Source: Paratrimastix pyriformis (lineage: Eukaryota > Preaxostyla > Paratrimastigidae). Taken from it: a stretch of DNA of 24,806 nucleotides. Below the pieces are notes generated by a model. The model ran no database searches. It was given only the letters and a program-made list of their open reading frames with translations, and was not told where the DNA came from. A program made the position numbers and the translations under genes. Each line of letters begins with the position of its first letter. Within the stretch, counting starts at the first letter, position 1. Location of the stretch: assembly GCA_027972325.1 (NCBI GenBank), contig JAPMOS010000352.1:1-24806 (forward strand), read 5' to 3'. Shown one piece after another: positions 1 through 9,400 of the stretch.

Positions 1-40
1 GGTTTTTGAATTTGGGATCTTCGCCTTTTCTATTGGCCAA

Positions 41-1112
41 TTGACGATGTCTTCTGAAACTCATTCTGTTGAAGATGCTGGTGCGGTTCCTCTGACGCTG
101 GAAAGTGTTGAGGCTGAAGCCAATCGCCAAAGAATGGAGGCGGCTGGTAAAAAAAGAGTGGCCGAAAAGAGCCAGGCCGAGGAGCAGGGTGAAAAGAAGG
201 AAAAAGTTATGGTCTGTGTTAATTGGATAGTGGCTTTCCTACCGAAAGTCCGCCTATCAAGGATGTTTGTTGGGCTCATCTTGGGTCTTTGTTTGTCAAT
301 TGCCTTTTGTGAATTACAGGCTGAGACAATGAGATTCGCTATTAAATTTGAGCCAAGTGCTGTGCAATTTAGCTGGTACGAACTTGAATGCCAGCTTCGT
401 GAGATCCTTGGCGAGGCCCGTGTTCAACAAGGCCTGGAAGAAGGAACTTTTGGCGTGACGTGTCTGAGACCCGATGCCGCGGAGATTCTTGGAGCTTTTG
501 CAAGTCGGAATCAGGCCGTCCTGACTGATCTGGGAAGTGAATGTGAGCGGCCGGCCTCAGCTGTGACCTTTGTTACAATGAGGGCTCATCTGGGTGGTTT
601 GCCCCTGGAAGCTAAAGAAGAGGAGGTTCGCCAATGGTTGCGTGAAGCGAACCCGAGTGCGCAGTGTCTGTTCGCAATCGCTGACTTATTGATCGCCACC
701 CCCGGTAGTTTGGGTCAAGCCTGCTCGCCAGCCGGGTGCATGGCGTGTGTCTGTGACATGCTCGGTGGGACAGCCCCACATCCCGGAGATCTTCCGGGGC
801 AAGCGCATAGTACAGATCGCTCCGGGGGAGGATCGGCCTCTCCGGGCGGACCATCGTTTGGCCTTTATTCGTGCGGCCGGTGTCGAGTGGCCGCAGCAGA
901 TGCAGGAGTACCTCAAGAACCACCACATTGTGGTAGAGGTCTCCGATATTTGGAGATCAGAAGTGGCGTGGTCAAGTGGGCGGTGGGACGGGACGTTTTG
1001 TGTCATGGCAACCCCGGAGCAGAGGGAGGCCATCGACGCTTTGAAGCGGGAGTCGCGTCCGCGTGTGGTGAAGGTGTCGGTGGGGGTGAATGCGGGGAAG
1101 AAGTTCAAGTAA
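41..1112 (+). pseudogene. Probable LINE ORF1 protein, frame-broken
   Basis: The reading frame opens at ATG 41, or at the next ATG (47), which follows a short AT-rich leader. The first ~55 residues are charged and rich in Glu, Lys and Gln. A hydrophobic stretch follows, and then a globular part that contains GGLPLEAKEEEVRQWL (about 593-640), which resembles the first half of an RRM-like nucleic-acid-binding fold. The protein-like sequence then moves to another frame at about 660-715 and runs on (GAWRVSVT, RGKRIVQIAPGED, then VKVSVGVNAGKKFK) to a TAA at 1110-1112. This looks like one indel in a gene of about 350 codons. LINE ORF1 proteins usually bind RNA, which fits the position upstream of ORF2, but there is no CCHC knuckle and the domain call is weak. 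The right-hand LINE copy leaves the window before this region, so it cannot be checked there. Confidence 0.5.
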
Positions 1113-2476
1113 AGGTTGGGGGGCTGTGTTTCTCTTCCACCCTCTTACGCTCTTGCTCCTGGGACATGCGTGTGGAAAGAAACAGCCTTCTATTGGAATG
1201 GCGTGGGGAGGAGAGTGGTTGGCGGGGGGGGAGCAATCGAATGAAGGAAAAAGAAGGTGGAGTGGGGGTAAAATTGGAGAAGGTAGTGCAAAGACAGGAA
1301 GTGATATGTGTATGGTGCTTTTGGATGCAGACGGTGGTCGAAGAGAATTGGGTCCACGGTAGGGTAAATGGAATTGGCCTTGTTGATCAAAAAGAGAGGG
1401 GCGAGAAGCGTGGTCGTATGGGTTGGATAAAGACTGGTAATGAGAACTGGGAATGCTGGTACGGAGAAGGGGAAGACCTCTGGAAGGGGCGAAGGGGCCG
1501 GTGGTGGACGGGAGAGAGATGGGATCAGGAGGGTTGGCGGGGGTTGGGATGGCTGTTTTCTCCCGCGTTTTCTGGTGGGCTGAGCGCCCCTACTTTCCAA
1601 CGGTGGTTGGATGGTGTGCCGGCTTGGTGTGGTGGCTGCATTGGGTGGCGGCTGCCCTCAGGTTGGTGTGGTATGTCTAGCCGATGTCTCGTTGGTCTGT
1701 GGATGGAGGAAGATGGGTGGAGAGTTTCTAATCATGCTTTGATCATAGTCTCCCGGCTGGACAGAGTGCTTTGCCTCGGAGGTGGGCCCTGTCTGGTGTC
1801 GGAAATATCTACCGGTTTGTTGGTTGTTGGGACGTCTGGCAGCGGCTCATCCTTAGAATTTCAGATATCTGGCCCCCTGAGATGCCTGTCTGACCGTCTG
1901 GTCAGATGGAAGATCCTTCTCTGGGATGTTGCTGATGCGGCACGTTCTTTGGGAGAGAGTCTGTCTTTCCGGTATTCTTTTTTGTCATCTTCAGAAACTT
2001 TTAGGAATGTGGCCGCTGATCTTGGTAGGGCTGGTCAAGGGCAGTCTGGTTATTGTTTTGAGCTTTCCTGGAATGGGGTTGGTCTGTGTGTACCTTTTTT
2101 TTCAGTCATCCAATTCCAATACTGGACTGAGCAGATGGGAGCTCCAATGCCTGCATCTGCACAAAACCTCCGAAGGAATGGGCAACTTTGGACGATGTCT
2201 GAAGGTCTGTGTAAGTTTTCATTTATTACAGTTTACTCATTTTCTGAGATCGATGATCTCGGTAGGACTGGTGGTGACGCTAGGGCCGGTCAAGGGGTCA
2301 ACGGTCAAACCAGGACCCCCTTAACACCCGCAGCGGTTCCTGCGGGTGCTGGAGAGGAGGGGGCCGCTGTGCTACGTCGGCGGGATGCCCTAGGGATCGT
2401 TACCCCTGGGGTGGCCAGAGAGAGGGTCGAGGACAACCTGGCTAAAATGTGGCAGGCAAACCTCACCGAGTGGTAC
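1113..2476 (+). other. G/T-rich stretch between ORF1 and the minisatellite
   Basis: No gene is supported here. One plus-strand frame (the ORF1 start frame) stays open to 2704, but from about 1100 its product is full of Gly, Trp, Cys and Arg and looks like translation of skewed G-rich DNA. From about 2320 to 2480 the same frame becomes more protein-like, with VARERVEDNLAKMW, just before the repeat array. The part from 2290 on is shared with the right-hand LINE copy. It could be an extended ORF1 tail or an untranslated spacer. Confidence 0.45.
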
Positions 2477-2754
2477 GAGGAAAACCCCGAAGGGGACAAC
2501 CTCAAGAAGGAGGAAAACCCCGCCGTCGGGGACAACCTCAAGAGGAGAAAACCCACCGTCGGGGACAACCTCAAGAAGGAGGAAAACCCCGCCGTCGGGG
2601 ACAACCTCAAGGGGCATCGCTGGGCGACATCGGCTGGGTGGGGTATGGACATGATGGAGGAAAACCCCAAGGGGACAACCTCAAGAAGGAGGAAAACCCG
2701 CTGAAGGGGACAACCTCAAGAAGGAAAACCCGCTGAAGGGGACAACCTCATGAG
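2477..2754 (+). repeat. 36-bp minisatellite inside the LINE, about 7 units
   Basis: The motif GGGGACAACCTCA recurs at 2492, 2528, 2561, 2597, 2671, 2706 and 2738. The spacings of 36, 33 and 36 bases show a basic 36-bp unit, with a 74-base step where an unrelated insert (about 2612-2655) interrupts the array. In the frame open from 41 the unit reads GDNLKKEENPAV, so the first units are a clean 12-residue peptide repeat. The same seven-unit array, with the same interruption, lies in the right arm at 24394-24654. It was therefore present in the source element and did not arise separately in each copy. Confidence 0.9.
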
Positions 2755-3316
2755 GGAAGGAGCAGAGGAGAACCCCGGCTTTGGGGAAAACCTTGATGGT
2801 GGGATGGAGGACCATGCCGGGGATGGGAATGCGTCACAGGCTGGCGACATCGGGGGCATACTACTTTGGCTCAGGTGGCTGGGGCTGGCTTCCTTTTGCT
2901 TACGGTCTGTGCGAATGTTTTCCTTGTTGCCGTTTGCCTTGTAGACTCCTTTGAGTTTCGGCAGTGCTCTTGGGACAGGGAGGTTTGGAAAGGGAGACTG
3001 GCTCGGATATCATGGATGCGAGTGATAATGTACGCTTGGGGGACTTGGAAGGTTTAGCATGCCAGGCCAATTGGAATTTTATTGTTGACCGATTAAAGAG
3101 ATGGGTGGGGATGAAGGAGGGTGGAAAAGGGGTGGGCTGACATTGACTTGGCTGAATTTTTGAAAAAGCTGGTTGGGTTGGTTGAGTTTTATTGTAATGA
3201 CGATGACATCGGTAAAAGATTGGAGGCGGTGGGGAGCAGGATTGCTATGGAGGTGGAAATGGAGTGGGGAGGGTGATGGAGAGCTGGAGGATGGTAATGG
3301 GGGCGGAATGTATAGA

Positions 3317-4010
3317 GGAATAGTTAATGTCACTGGCCACCGGTGCTGGATCAGCACGGCCCTCCAGGTGGTTGAGGCGGCTGGGGGTGGGTGAGTTGTA
3401 CGAGATATTGCGGGGAGGTCATGGGACCCCGGGTGGGAAGATGGGGTGTGGAGGGAGGGAACCAGGGGTTTGGACGAAGGGCAGGATGGGGAAGCGGAGG
3501 AGGCCCTCGTTGAATTGTTGCGGAGGTCTGGGATCGCGGCAAAGGTAACTGTGGAAGTAGAGGACACATGTCAGGAGTGTGAGCTTATGAGCAGCGGAAC
3601 GGAGAGAGAGAGCGATCTAACGGTGAGATTGGAGCGGGATTTCGAGAAAATGAGTGACGCTGTGGGAAGGGTGATCCTTTCAAATCAGAGGATACGAAAA
3701 GGTGCCCTGGGTGTGGGGTGGATCGTTGGCATGCGAGGGAGGGCGGGTGGTGGGAACAGAGGGTGTTATGGTCGTCAAGTGACGCGGGGTAGGGAAGGGA
3801 TGGTTGATAAGAGGCAATGGAGGGTCCAGCCGGATGTGGTGGAATGGGCGGTAAGGTGTACCACATGGTAGCGGTGGCGGAGTTTTGTGGGGAGAAGGGG
3901 GGGTGGGCGACACTGGGTGGCGGTCAAAATTGGAGACCAATGGTGGAGGTTTAATGACAGGGTCGGAGAAGTTGGGGAAGAGCAGGTCATGGAGATGTGT
4001 TCCTGTATGT
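3317..4010 (+). other. USP-like (peptidase C19) cysteine protease domain of ORF2
   Basis: All landmarks of ubiquitin-specific proteases appear in the right order. The Cys box reads NVTGHRCWISTALQ, with the candidate nucleophile Cys at 3344-3346, matching the family pattern N-x-G-x-x-C-[YW]-x-[NS]-x-x-L-Q. Two CxxC pairs follow, TCQEC at 3566-3580 and CPGC at 3703-3714, as in the zinc ribbon of the USP fingers. The His box reads GGRHWVAVK, with His at 3911-3913, followed by WWRFND with Asn-Asp at 3953-3958; the family pattern is GHYxAxxK...WyxFdD. The older copy at 9901-10744 keeps the His box as RHWVAVK and WWRFDD. At about 230 residues the domain is shorter than most host USPs. What is seen is the motif order. 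That it cleaves ubiquitin, rather than acting as an inactive binder or a polyprotein processor, is inference. Confidence 0.68.
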
Positions 4011-4095
4011 GGAGGGCAGGAAAAGGCTTCGAAGATGAAGTCGGCCTGGGTCCGGCGTTCGGAGGTGTGAAGATGCAGATGGGAGGTGGAAGGCT

Positions 4096-4115
4096 GGGGC
4101 AGGGATGGGCCGGGG
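4096..4115 (+). other. G-quadruplex motif in the LINE sense strand, copy 1
   Basis: GGGGCAGGGATGGGCCGGGG has four G-runs of three or four separated by two bases each, which fits the standard G-quadruplex rule. It lies between the USP-like and endonuclease domains. Copy 2 keeps the motif on the minus strand. Confidence 0.65.
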
Positions 4116-4326
4116 CGGAGCAGGGCATGGGGTGGGTGTGGGAAGCCGAGGGGATAGTTAAGAGTCAGGGTGCCTGGGAAAGAGGTGAAAAAAAAGGAAG
4201 GGGAAAAGGATCGGGAAAAAGCAAAAACTGGATATTGAGCGGGTGTATGATGAAAGGCGGAGGCGGAAATGGTGGGGTGGTGCTGAGAAAATAACAAAGG
4301 GCGGGGCTGCCAAAGAGGAGGATCAG

Positions 4327-5025
4327 GTGAGGGTGGTCGGATGGAATGTGCGGGGCTGGGCTCGGAATGGAAATGGAGCTAAAGGTGGGTCGAACGGACA
4401 TAGCGCTCTTGCAGGAGACGAAAGGAACGAGGGACAACAAGGAGTTTTGCAGGAAAATGGATGAAGGGGTGGTGCTGGAGGAGCTGTGGCGGAGGAGTCT
4501 GTTAAGAGGCACCCGAGAGGGGTGATGATTGGGTATAGAACATTGCAAGTGGCAGTGCGAAAGGGAGGTGATTCCTGGTTATCTCATGTTTATGGACTGG
4601 ACGGAGGAAGAATCAGATGAGACTCATCAACATGTATTTTCCTACTGGAGACGGAGAGGCGAACGTGAGGGTAAGTGTGATCTTGGAGCGGTTGGAGGTG
4701 TGGCGGGGGCGTCGGATGGGAGAGGAGTCGTGGTGTACACAGATGCGAACGGATGGGCTGGGAAGGAGGAGCAAGAGAAACTGGGATTGTATGATGTGGC
4801 GAAGATGGTTGGGAAGGCGGGGAGATAACATCCGGAGCCGGAAGGGTGGGACGGTGGCGAAAGGAAAAGCATGAAGGGAAGGGGCGGTTGGATTTGTGTC
4901 TGTCGACGCAGGGGACAATGGGGAGGGTGCTGGACAATTTGTTTGTTTGGCGGAATGATGAGATTCAGTGGCAGGCGGTCACGGATCACCACATGATTGT
5001 AACGGATCTCCGGAAACATGGCGCC
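4327..5025 (+). other. APE-type endonuclease domain of ORF2
   Basis: The domain opens with VRVVGWNVRG at 4327, the usual first strand of LINE apurinic-type endonucleases (the N of WNVRG is a metal-site residue). Next comes the LLQETK-type motif with its catalytic Glu, at about 4405-4425. Further on are VIPGYLMFMDW (about 4568-4600), VVYTDANGW (about 4729-4755, the position of the usual GDFN) and AVTDHHMIVTDL (about 4976-5011), which holds the Asp-His pair of the C-terminal SDH motif. It would nick the target strand to prime reverse transcription. The older LINE fragment has the same N-terminal motif at 10644. Small indels split the domain into several frames in this copy. Confidence 0.85.
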
Positions 5026-5639
5026 TTCTGCGGTGAAAATGGCTCGGAGGAAGGTGGCCATCTGCCCTTCGGACGGAGGTGGAGGCACTGTTGCGGGACA
5101 AGAAGAAGGAGGAGTATGATGTTATGGTTGGGAAAATGGAAAAGTACCGTGGGAAGGTTGCGCAAATGTTGCGAGAGCAGCTGTGAAGGGGAGGAGCCAT
5201 CATTTGAACAGATGAGTGAGTTTCTTCGGGTAACAGCTGGCTGCGTTTTCGGCTATAGGGATGTGATGAATACGGATCGAGATTTTGAGCCTTTCAGGAT
5301 AAAGAAATTGAGGAGGAGAGCGGAGGAGGACTTGAGTAAGAGGAAGGAGATGTTGAAACAGTTGGCGAAGATGAGGTCGGTGCATTATGGTAAGAGATAG
5401 GGCATTGGAGGAAAGCGCAAGCGTATCTATAAGGTATCATGACGGATGGCGCGGCGCCAATTACAACCTACGTGACTCGAAATGCGGAGGAAGATGGACA
5501 GGGTGGTGTCGGACCCGGCGGAGGTTAAGAGGGATGGTGGGGATTCATGGCGGGGCTTGCAAAAGGAAGCTGCCGTTGGGGACGGGGGCAAAGACTGAAG
5601 GAGGTAACGGGAGGCGTGGGTGGAAGGGTAATTATGGCC

Positions 5640-7300
5640 CCTCTGACGACGCATGATATCCAGACAATACTGGGGGCGTTGCCGGACGGGAAAGCGGCTG
5701 GCCCGGATGGAGTGACGGCGGAGATGGTCCATGCTTGTCAGGACGAAATTAAGGAGTGGTTGGGGAGGCGATACAACGAGATGTTGGAGAAGTCTGAGGT
5801 TCCTGAGGAGCTGAAACTTAGCTCGGTCTATATGGCAACCAAATCGCAGACGGAGCATCCGGGGGATCCGGCCGGTAGAAGGCCTATAACTTTAATACAG
5901 GTTTTTGAAAGGACTGCAGGTAGTGATTGCCTCGAGATTTCAAGACTGGTGCGTTGAAAAGGGGTATTCGGGGCGGAGCAGTTTGGTTTCCTGAGGGATC
6001 GGAGGATTGAGACGCCTATTGCCGAGATTTTGGGGGTGTTGACGGACTCGAAGATTATGGGAGGTAAGGAGTTCCACATGTGCGCGCTAGATATAAGAAA
6101 GGCCTATGATACAGTTGACATGGAGGCGCTCAGAAGGGGTTGAGAAGGATGGGGTGGAAGAGGAATTTGTCAGGTATGTGGACAGCTTGTATGAGGGGAG
6201 AAAGGCGCGGGTGATCACGGGGTACGGGTTGACGGATAGCTATGACATTGAGAGAGGAATTAGTCAAGGGGACCCGTTGTCCTGCCTGCTGTTTATCTCC
6301 TTCATGGAGGAGTCTTGGCGGAGGTGAGACGACAGGAGGGCTATATTCTGGATAGCGGCAGGAAGGTAAAGGTGTTGGCATTTGCGGACGATATTATGTT
6401 GGTGACGAGAACAAGGGAACAGATGGTCCGTTTGGTGAATACGGTAAGGCGGAAAGTGGAAGAGGCTGGTATGGAGCTGTCGTGGAGCAAGTGTGACTAC
6501 CTGTGTGGCGGGGTGAAGGGGAAGACGGACTTGGATCTGGGAGAGGGTCGAAAGATCAGAGTGCAGCAAAAGGGTGGAGCAATTCGGTACCTTGGGATAT
6601 GGATAGATGAGGAGATGAACATGAAGGTCAACACGGAGAAGGTGATCCAGAAAATGTGTGGGCGACTGCACAGGCTCATGGACAAGAAGGTCCCTCCGAG
6701 GTTGATGGTGCAAATGATTAATGAGTGTGTCTCGACTTGCCTACAATACACGGCGAGGCAGTGCCCAATGCCGACAAGGGACTTGGAAACACTGAAGCAG
6801 AGATATGCGAGGGTGTTCAGGGAAATCGGAGGTTGTATTGGGAAATGCGACCCGGCAGAGGTGCTGTTCTTTCCGGAGGAGGAAGGGGTATGGGGCTGAA
6901 GGACCCGATTGATGTCCATGATATGATGGTGATGACACAAATTCTGGGGAGGATGGCGGACGAGCAGGGGTGTGGAGTGGTGCTGAGGGAGGAGATCGTG
7001 CTGCTGCAGAAATTGTGGACGACGCGTGAGCCGCTGTTGGATGATGCAGGGAAGTGGGTGAAGATGCACGGGAAGGGAGAAGATGCCGGGGGTGGTGATT
7101 GGGGCGTTGCAGGTGATGCACAGGAGAGACATGGCGATCCTGAGGGACGGTGAAACTGAAGGAGGAAGTGAAGTACGGCATGCCGACGACACTGGAAGAG
7201 ATGGCGGAGCCTGCAAGATAACAAAGAAGCACAGACAGACCCTCATGAAAGGGAAGATTCGGGTGTGGCGGACCTCATCATAGGGGAAGATTTCATTGGA
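5640..7300 (+). other. Reverse transcriptase domain of ORF2
   Basis: The motifs run in canonical order: KAAGPDGVTAEM (about 5692-5727), RPITLIQVFER (about 5880-5912), motif A CALDIRKAYDTVD (about 6081-6120), motif B GISQGDPLSCLLF (about 6256-6294), motif C FADDIML at 6381-6401, then GMELSWSKCDY and YLGIWIDEEMN (about 6471-6621). The double Asp of FADD is coded at 6387-6392. The GISQGDPLS form of motif B is nearer the QGDPLS of R2, Dualen and RandI elements than the PQGS of CR1 or Jockey. The thumb and connection run on to about 7300. Motif C and its surroundings are in one open frame (6315-6899). Other parts are split by small indels. Confidence 0.93.
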
Positions 7301-7309
7301 AAGGGGTGA

Positions 7310-7680
7310 TGCCGCAGTATGTGGAGACGATCAAAAAGCGGGTGTGTCTGTATGGTAACAGGGTGAGTCCGGACTATCTGCAATTGGCGAGGCGGATTCG
7401 GGAGGAGGAGTCGGCGGAGGAGGGCGGAAGAGGCGGAAGTGGAGAAAGGGGAAAGGAGAAAATGCAAAGAAATGAAAAGTCAAAGGTCGAGGGCAGTCAA
7501 CTCAGTTCCGAAATCAATGCACTCAAATTAAAATCAATCAAAGGAGAGGATGGGGAGGGGGTCGGAAGTCAGCGAGAAATCGTCGTTCGATGGAGGAGAA
7601 CAAATAAAGGCAAGGAGCTGGTGATGGGACGAGGTATTGGGAAAGGCGGAGGAGTTGATGGAAGTGTGATGAGGTGGAAG
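7310..7680 (+). other. Charged linker between RT and RNase H
   Basis: The start still has a folded look (MPQYVETIKKRVCLYGNRV, PDYLQLARRIREEES). From about 7400 the sequence is dominated by Glu, Lys, Arg, Gly and Ser, with no recognisable motif. It is likely a flexible or coiled linker that may contact RNA. The matching stretch in the right arm (about 19310-19720) differs in several small indels. The two arms disagree more here than elsewhere, as expected of low-complexity sequence. Confidence 0.5.
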
Positions 7681-7689
7681 TAAGAGTGG

Positions 7690-8130
7690 TGGAGCCAGAG
7701 GCGGAATGGAGGTTGTTTTATACTGATGGGAGTGCGACAAAAGCCGGAAGGAAAGACGGGCGGCGTTCGCGGTGATTGAGAGATTAAAAAATGGGGCGCT
7801 GGCGGTGAGAGCGGGGAGGAGGTGTTCGGGTCGGGGCAGACTAACAATGAAGCGGAGTTGGAGGCTATTCTGGAGGCTATTCGGATTGGACAGGATGCGA
7901 ATGTGGAAGTGAGAACGGACAGTAAAGTGGCAAAGGGTGGGTTGAGGGACTGATAAAGGGTTGGTGGAAACCAACGGATCTGATAGAATCGAAGGCGGAG
8001 GACTGCTGCGGAGGGCAGCGGATTGTGAAGGAGCATCGTGGAGATACGACTGGTCTGGGTTAAGGGACATCAGGAAACTAGTGCGTCGCTGGATGCGGAG
8101 GGGAACAGATTGGCAGACAAGATTGCGGGA
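7690..8130 (+). other. RNase H domain of ORF2
   Basis: The four acidic active-site positions can all be found: YTDGSA (Asp in 7720-7737), TNNEAELEA (Glu at 7849-7851), VRTDSKVA (Asp at 7918-7920) and GNRLADKIAG (Asp at 8116-8118). Before the last comes LVWVKGHQE, with the conserved His. The domain would remove template RNA after first-strand synthesis. It lies C-terminal to the RT, as in I, R1, LOA, Ingi and Dualen-type elements. The frame is interrupted between the second and fourth motifs in this copy. The older LINE fragment keeps the fourth motif in an intact frame at about 11385-11505 on the minus strand. Confidence 0.9.
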
Positions 8131-8279
8131 CGGAGCATAAAGATGGAGCCGAGCGTGGTGCCCAAGAAAGGATGGGGATTCAAGCTGGTGCGGAGAAGTG
8201 ACGGGAAGGAGGTGGAGACAGACTTCAGAGAGGTGATGGGGAGGAAAAGTCGCATGTGGAGGGCGGCTCGTAAAAAGAA

Positions 8280-8690
8280 AAAACGAGATTGTGTTGATTA
8301 ACGCAGAGAGTCGCAACGGAGGGATCAACGTGCAAACGATGAGGTGTGAGATGTCAGGGAAGCTGGCGATGATGGCAATCCTGCAGCGGTATATCACGGC
8401 CAACATCCGGTTCTACATCAACGGGGAGGGATGGGAAGTGTTGGTGTGGGGTGAGGGACCACATGAACCACTTGGTGTTTGAGTGCCCAGGGATGGCGGG
8501 ATGTGTGGGGAGAGATGGAAAGGGGCGGATGCAGTGAAGCTATTGAGTGGTTGGACAAGGCGGAGGGAGCTGAAGACCCGGACCGGCTGCTCGAGGAGAA
8601 GTGGGTAGAGCCGATGGGCGAGTGTGTGAAGATAAGGGGCAGGCAGATCACGAAGGTGAGGCTATGGCAATTGATGGAGAGGTCCCGGGG
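8280..8690 (+). other. Zinc-knuckle region between RNase H and the C-terminal domain
   Basis: The sequence TMRCEMSGKLAMMAILQRY precedes a knuckle at 8439-8483 of the form CxC...H...C (CWCGVRDHMNHLVFEC in the coding frame). I-group and R1-group LINEs carry a similar C-terminal knuckle. After it comes a helical, acidic stretch (LIEWLDKAEGAEDPD, KWVEPMGECVKIRGRQI). In the older copy the knuckle reads CWCGARDYTNHLVFEC, so Cys, Cys, His and Cys are conserved. Its likely job is binding RNA or target DNA. Confidence 0.72.
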
Positions 8691-8815
8691 AGATGGTTTC
8701 GGGCGAGAACATGGGACAGTTTTGGGAAAGGTTCTCGACAGAGGTGGCTGAGATGTGTGACCGATATGAGGAAGGGAAAAGCACGACAGTAAAGGAGGGG
8801 CGGACGCATATGAGT

Positions 8816-9400
8816 ACGCTGAGGAACCAATGGACGACTCCCCACACTATATCTTCGTTGCTGAGGCAGGCGGGAAGCCTAACGGTGATGGCGTTTTCGC
8901 ACCCAGGGAATGCGGATCTCAGTTTCCCAGAGTATAGAACGCCGAGTAAGGAAGACTGGTTCCTGGGAGGTTCGGTGGATGGGTACGGGCTATTTAAGGA
9001 GAATCGGGACTTGTTGATTTATGCGAATCCGGAATATAACCCCAGGAGGAGATGGATCGGTTTTCCGAGCAATTGGAGAGTGGGCGGAGAGTCCGATTGG
9101 TAGAGGAGGGAAAAGAGCGTTTAGATGCATTGTTATTGTGCCGTACGGGGAAGGGAAAGCGAACAGAATCCAGCCGGGGAGTGAGCCGAAGCACGGTGTG
9201 AGCTTGGCGATCAAGGGGACATTCAGATGCGTGAGCTTTTCATCATCCAGGAGGGTGGGTTTGCCTTTTGGGAGCCGAGTTTCTGGCGCACCGGGAGGAA
9301 AGTGGTGGGGAAGGCGCGGTTTGATGTGGGGATTCTGATGTTCGAGAATGGGCGGGCTAGGGAGAGATTCCCGATGGATCCAGCCCCGTTGTGGGCTTTG
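8816..9400 (+). other. Dam-like adenine-N6 methyltransferase domain at the ORF2 C terminus
   Basis: The order of motifs follows the phage/DIRS Dam-type family. QWTTPHTISSLL (8827-8862) matches the usual W-x-TP entry. An N...Y/F-x-T stretch follows (about 8908-8950). Next is LLIYANPEYNP, with NPEY at 9026-9037 in the place of the catalytic NPPY. Then comes a strand ending in VP (CIVIVPYG, about 9128-9151), and finally ELFIIQEGGFAFWEP and FDVGILMFEN (about 9233-9350), which match the family's eVlFi-GGRi-F and closing strand. The second Pro of NPPY is Glu in both LINE copies, so activity is doubtful. DIRS-type retrotransposons are known to carry Dam-like domains; for a LINE this would be unusual. 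The fold is inferred from the motif order alone. Confidence 0.52.

Noticed and set aside
2477-2754. CRISPR-like array of regular repeats.
   Set aside because: The units adjoin with no unique spacers, the DNA is eukaryotic, and the same array lies in both LINE copies. It is a minisatellite.
3560-3720. CCHC or classical zinc fingers in the LINE N terminus.
   Set aside because: The Cys pairs are TCQEC and CPGC with no His at finger spacing. They fit the zinc ribbon of a USP-like domain better.
7534-8406. A 290-codon minus-strand frame opposite the LINE RNase H, and similar long frames (6497-7246, 8990-9835; 19023-19592 and 19582-20385 on plus).
   Set aside because: They lie antisense to recognised LINE domains and are dominated by Pro, Ser, Leu and His. 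They arise because the G-rich sense strand leaves few stop codons on the other strand.
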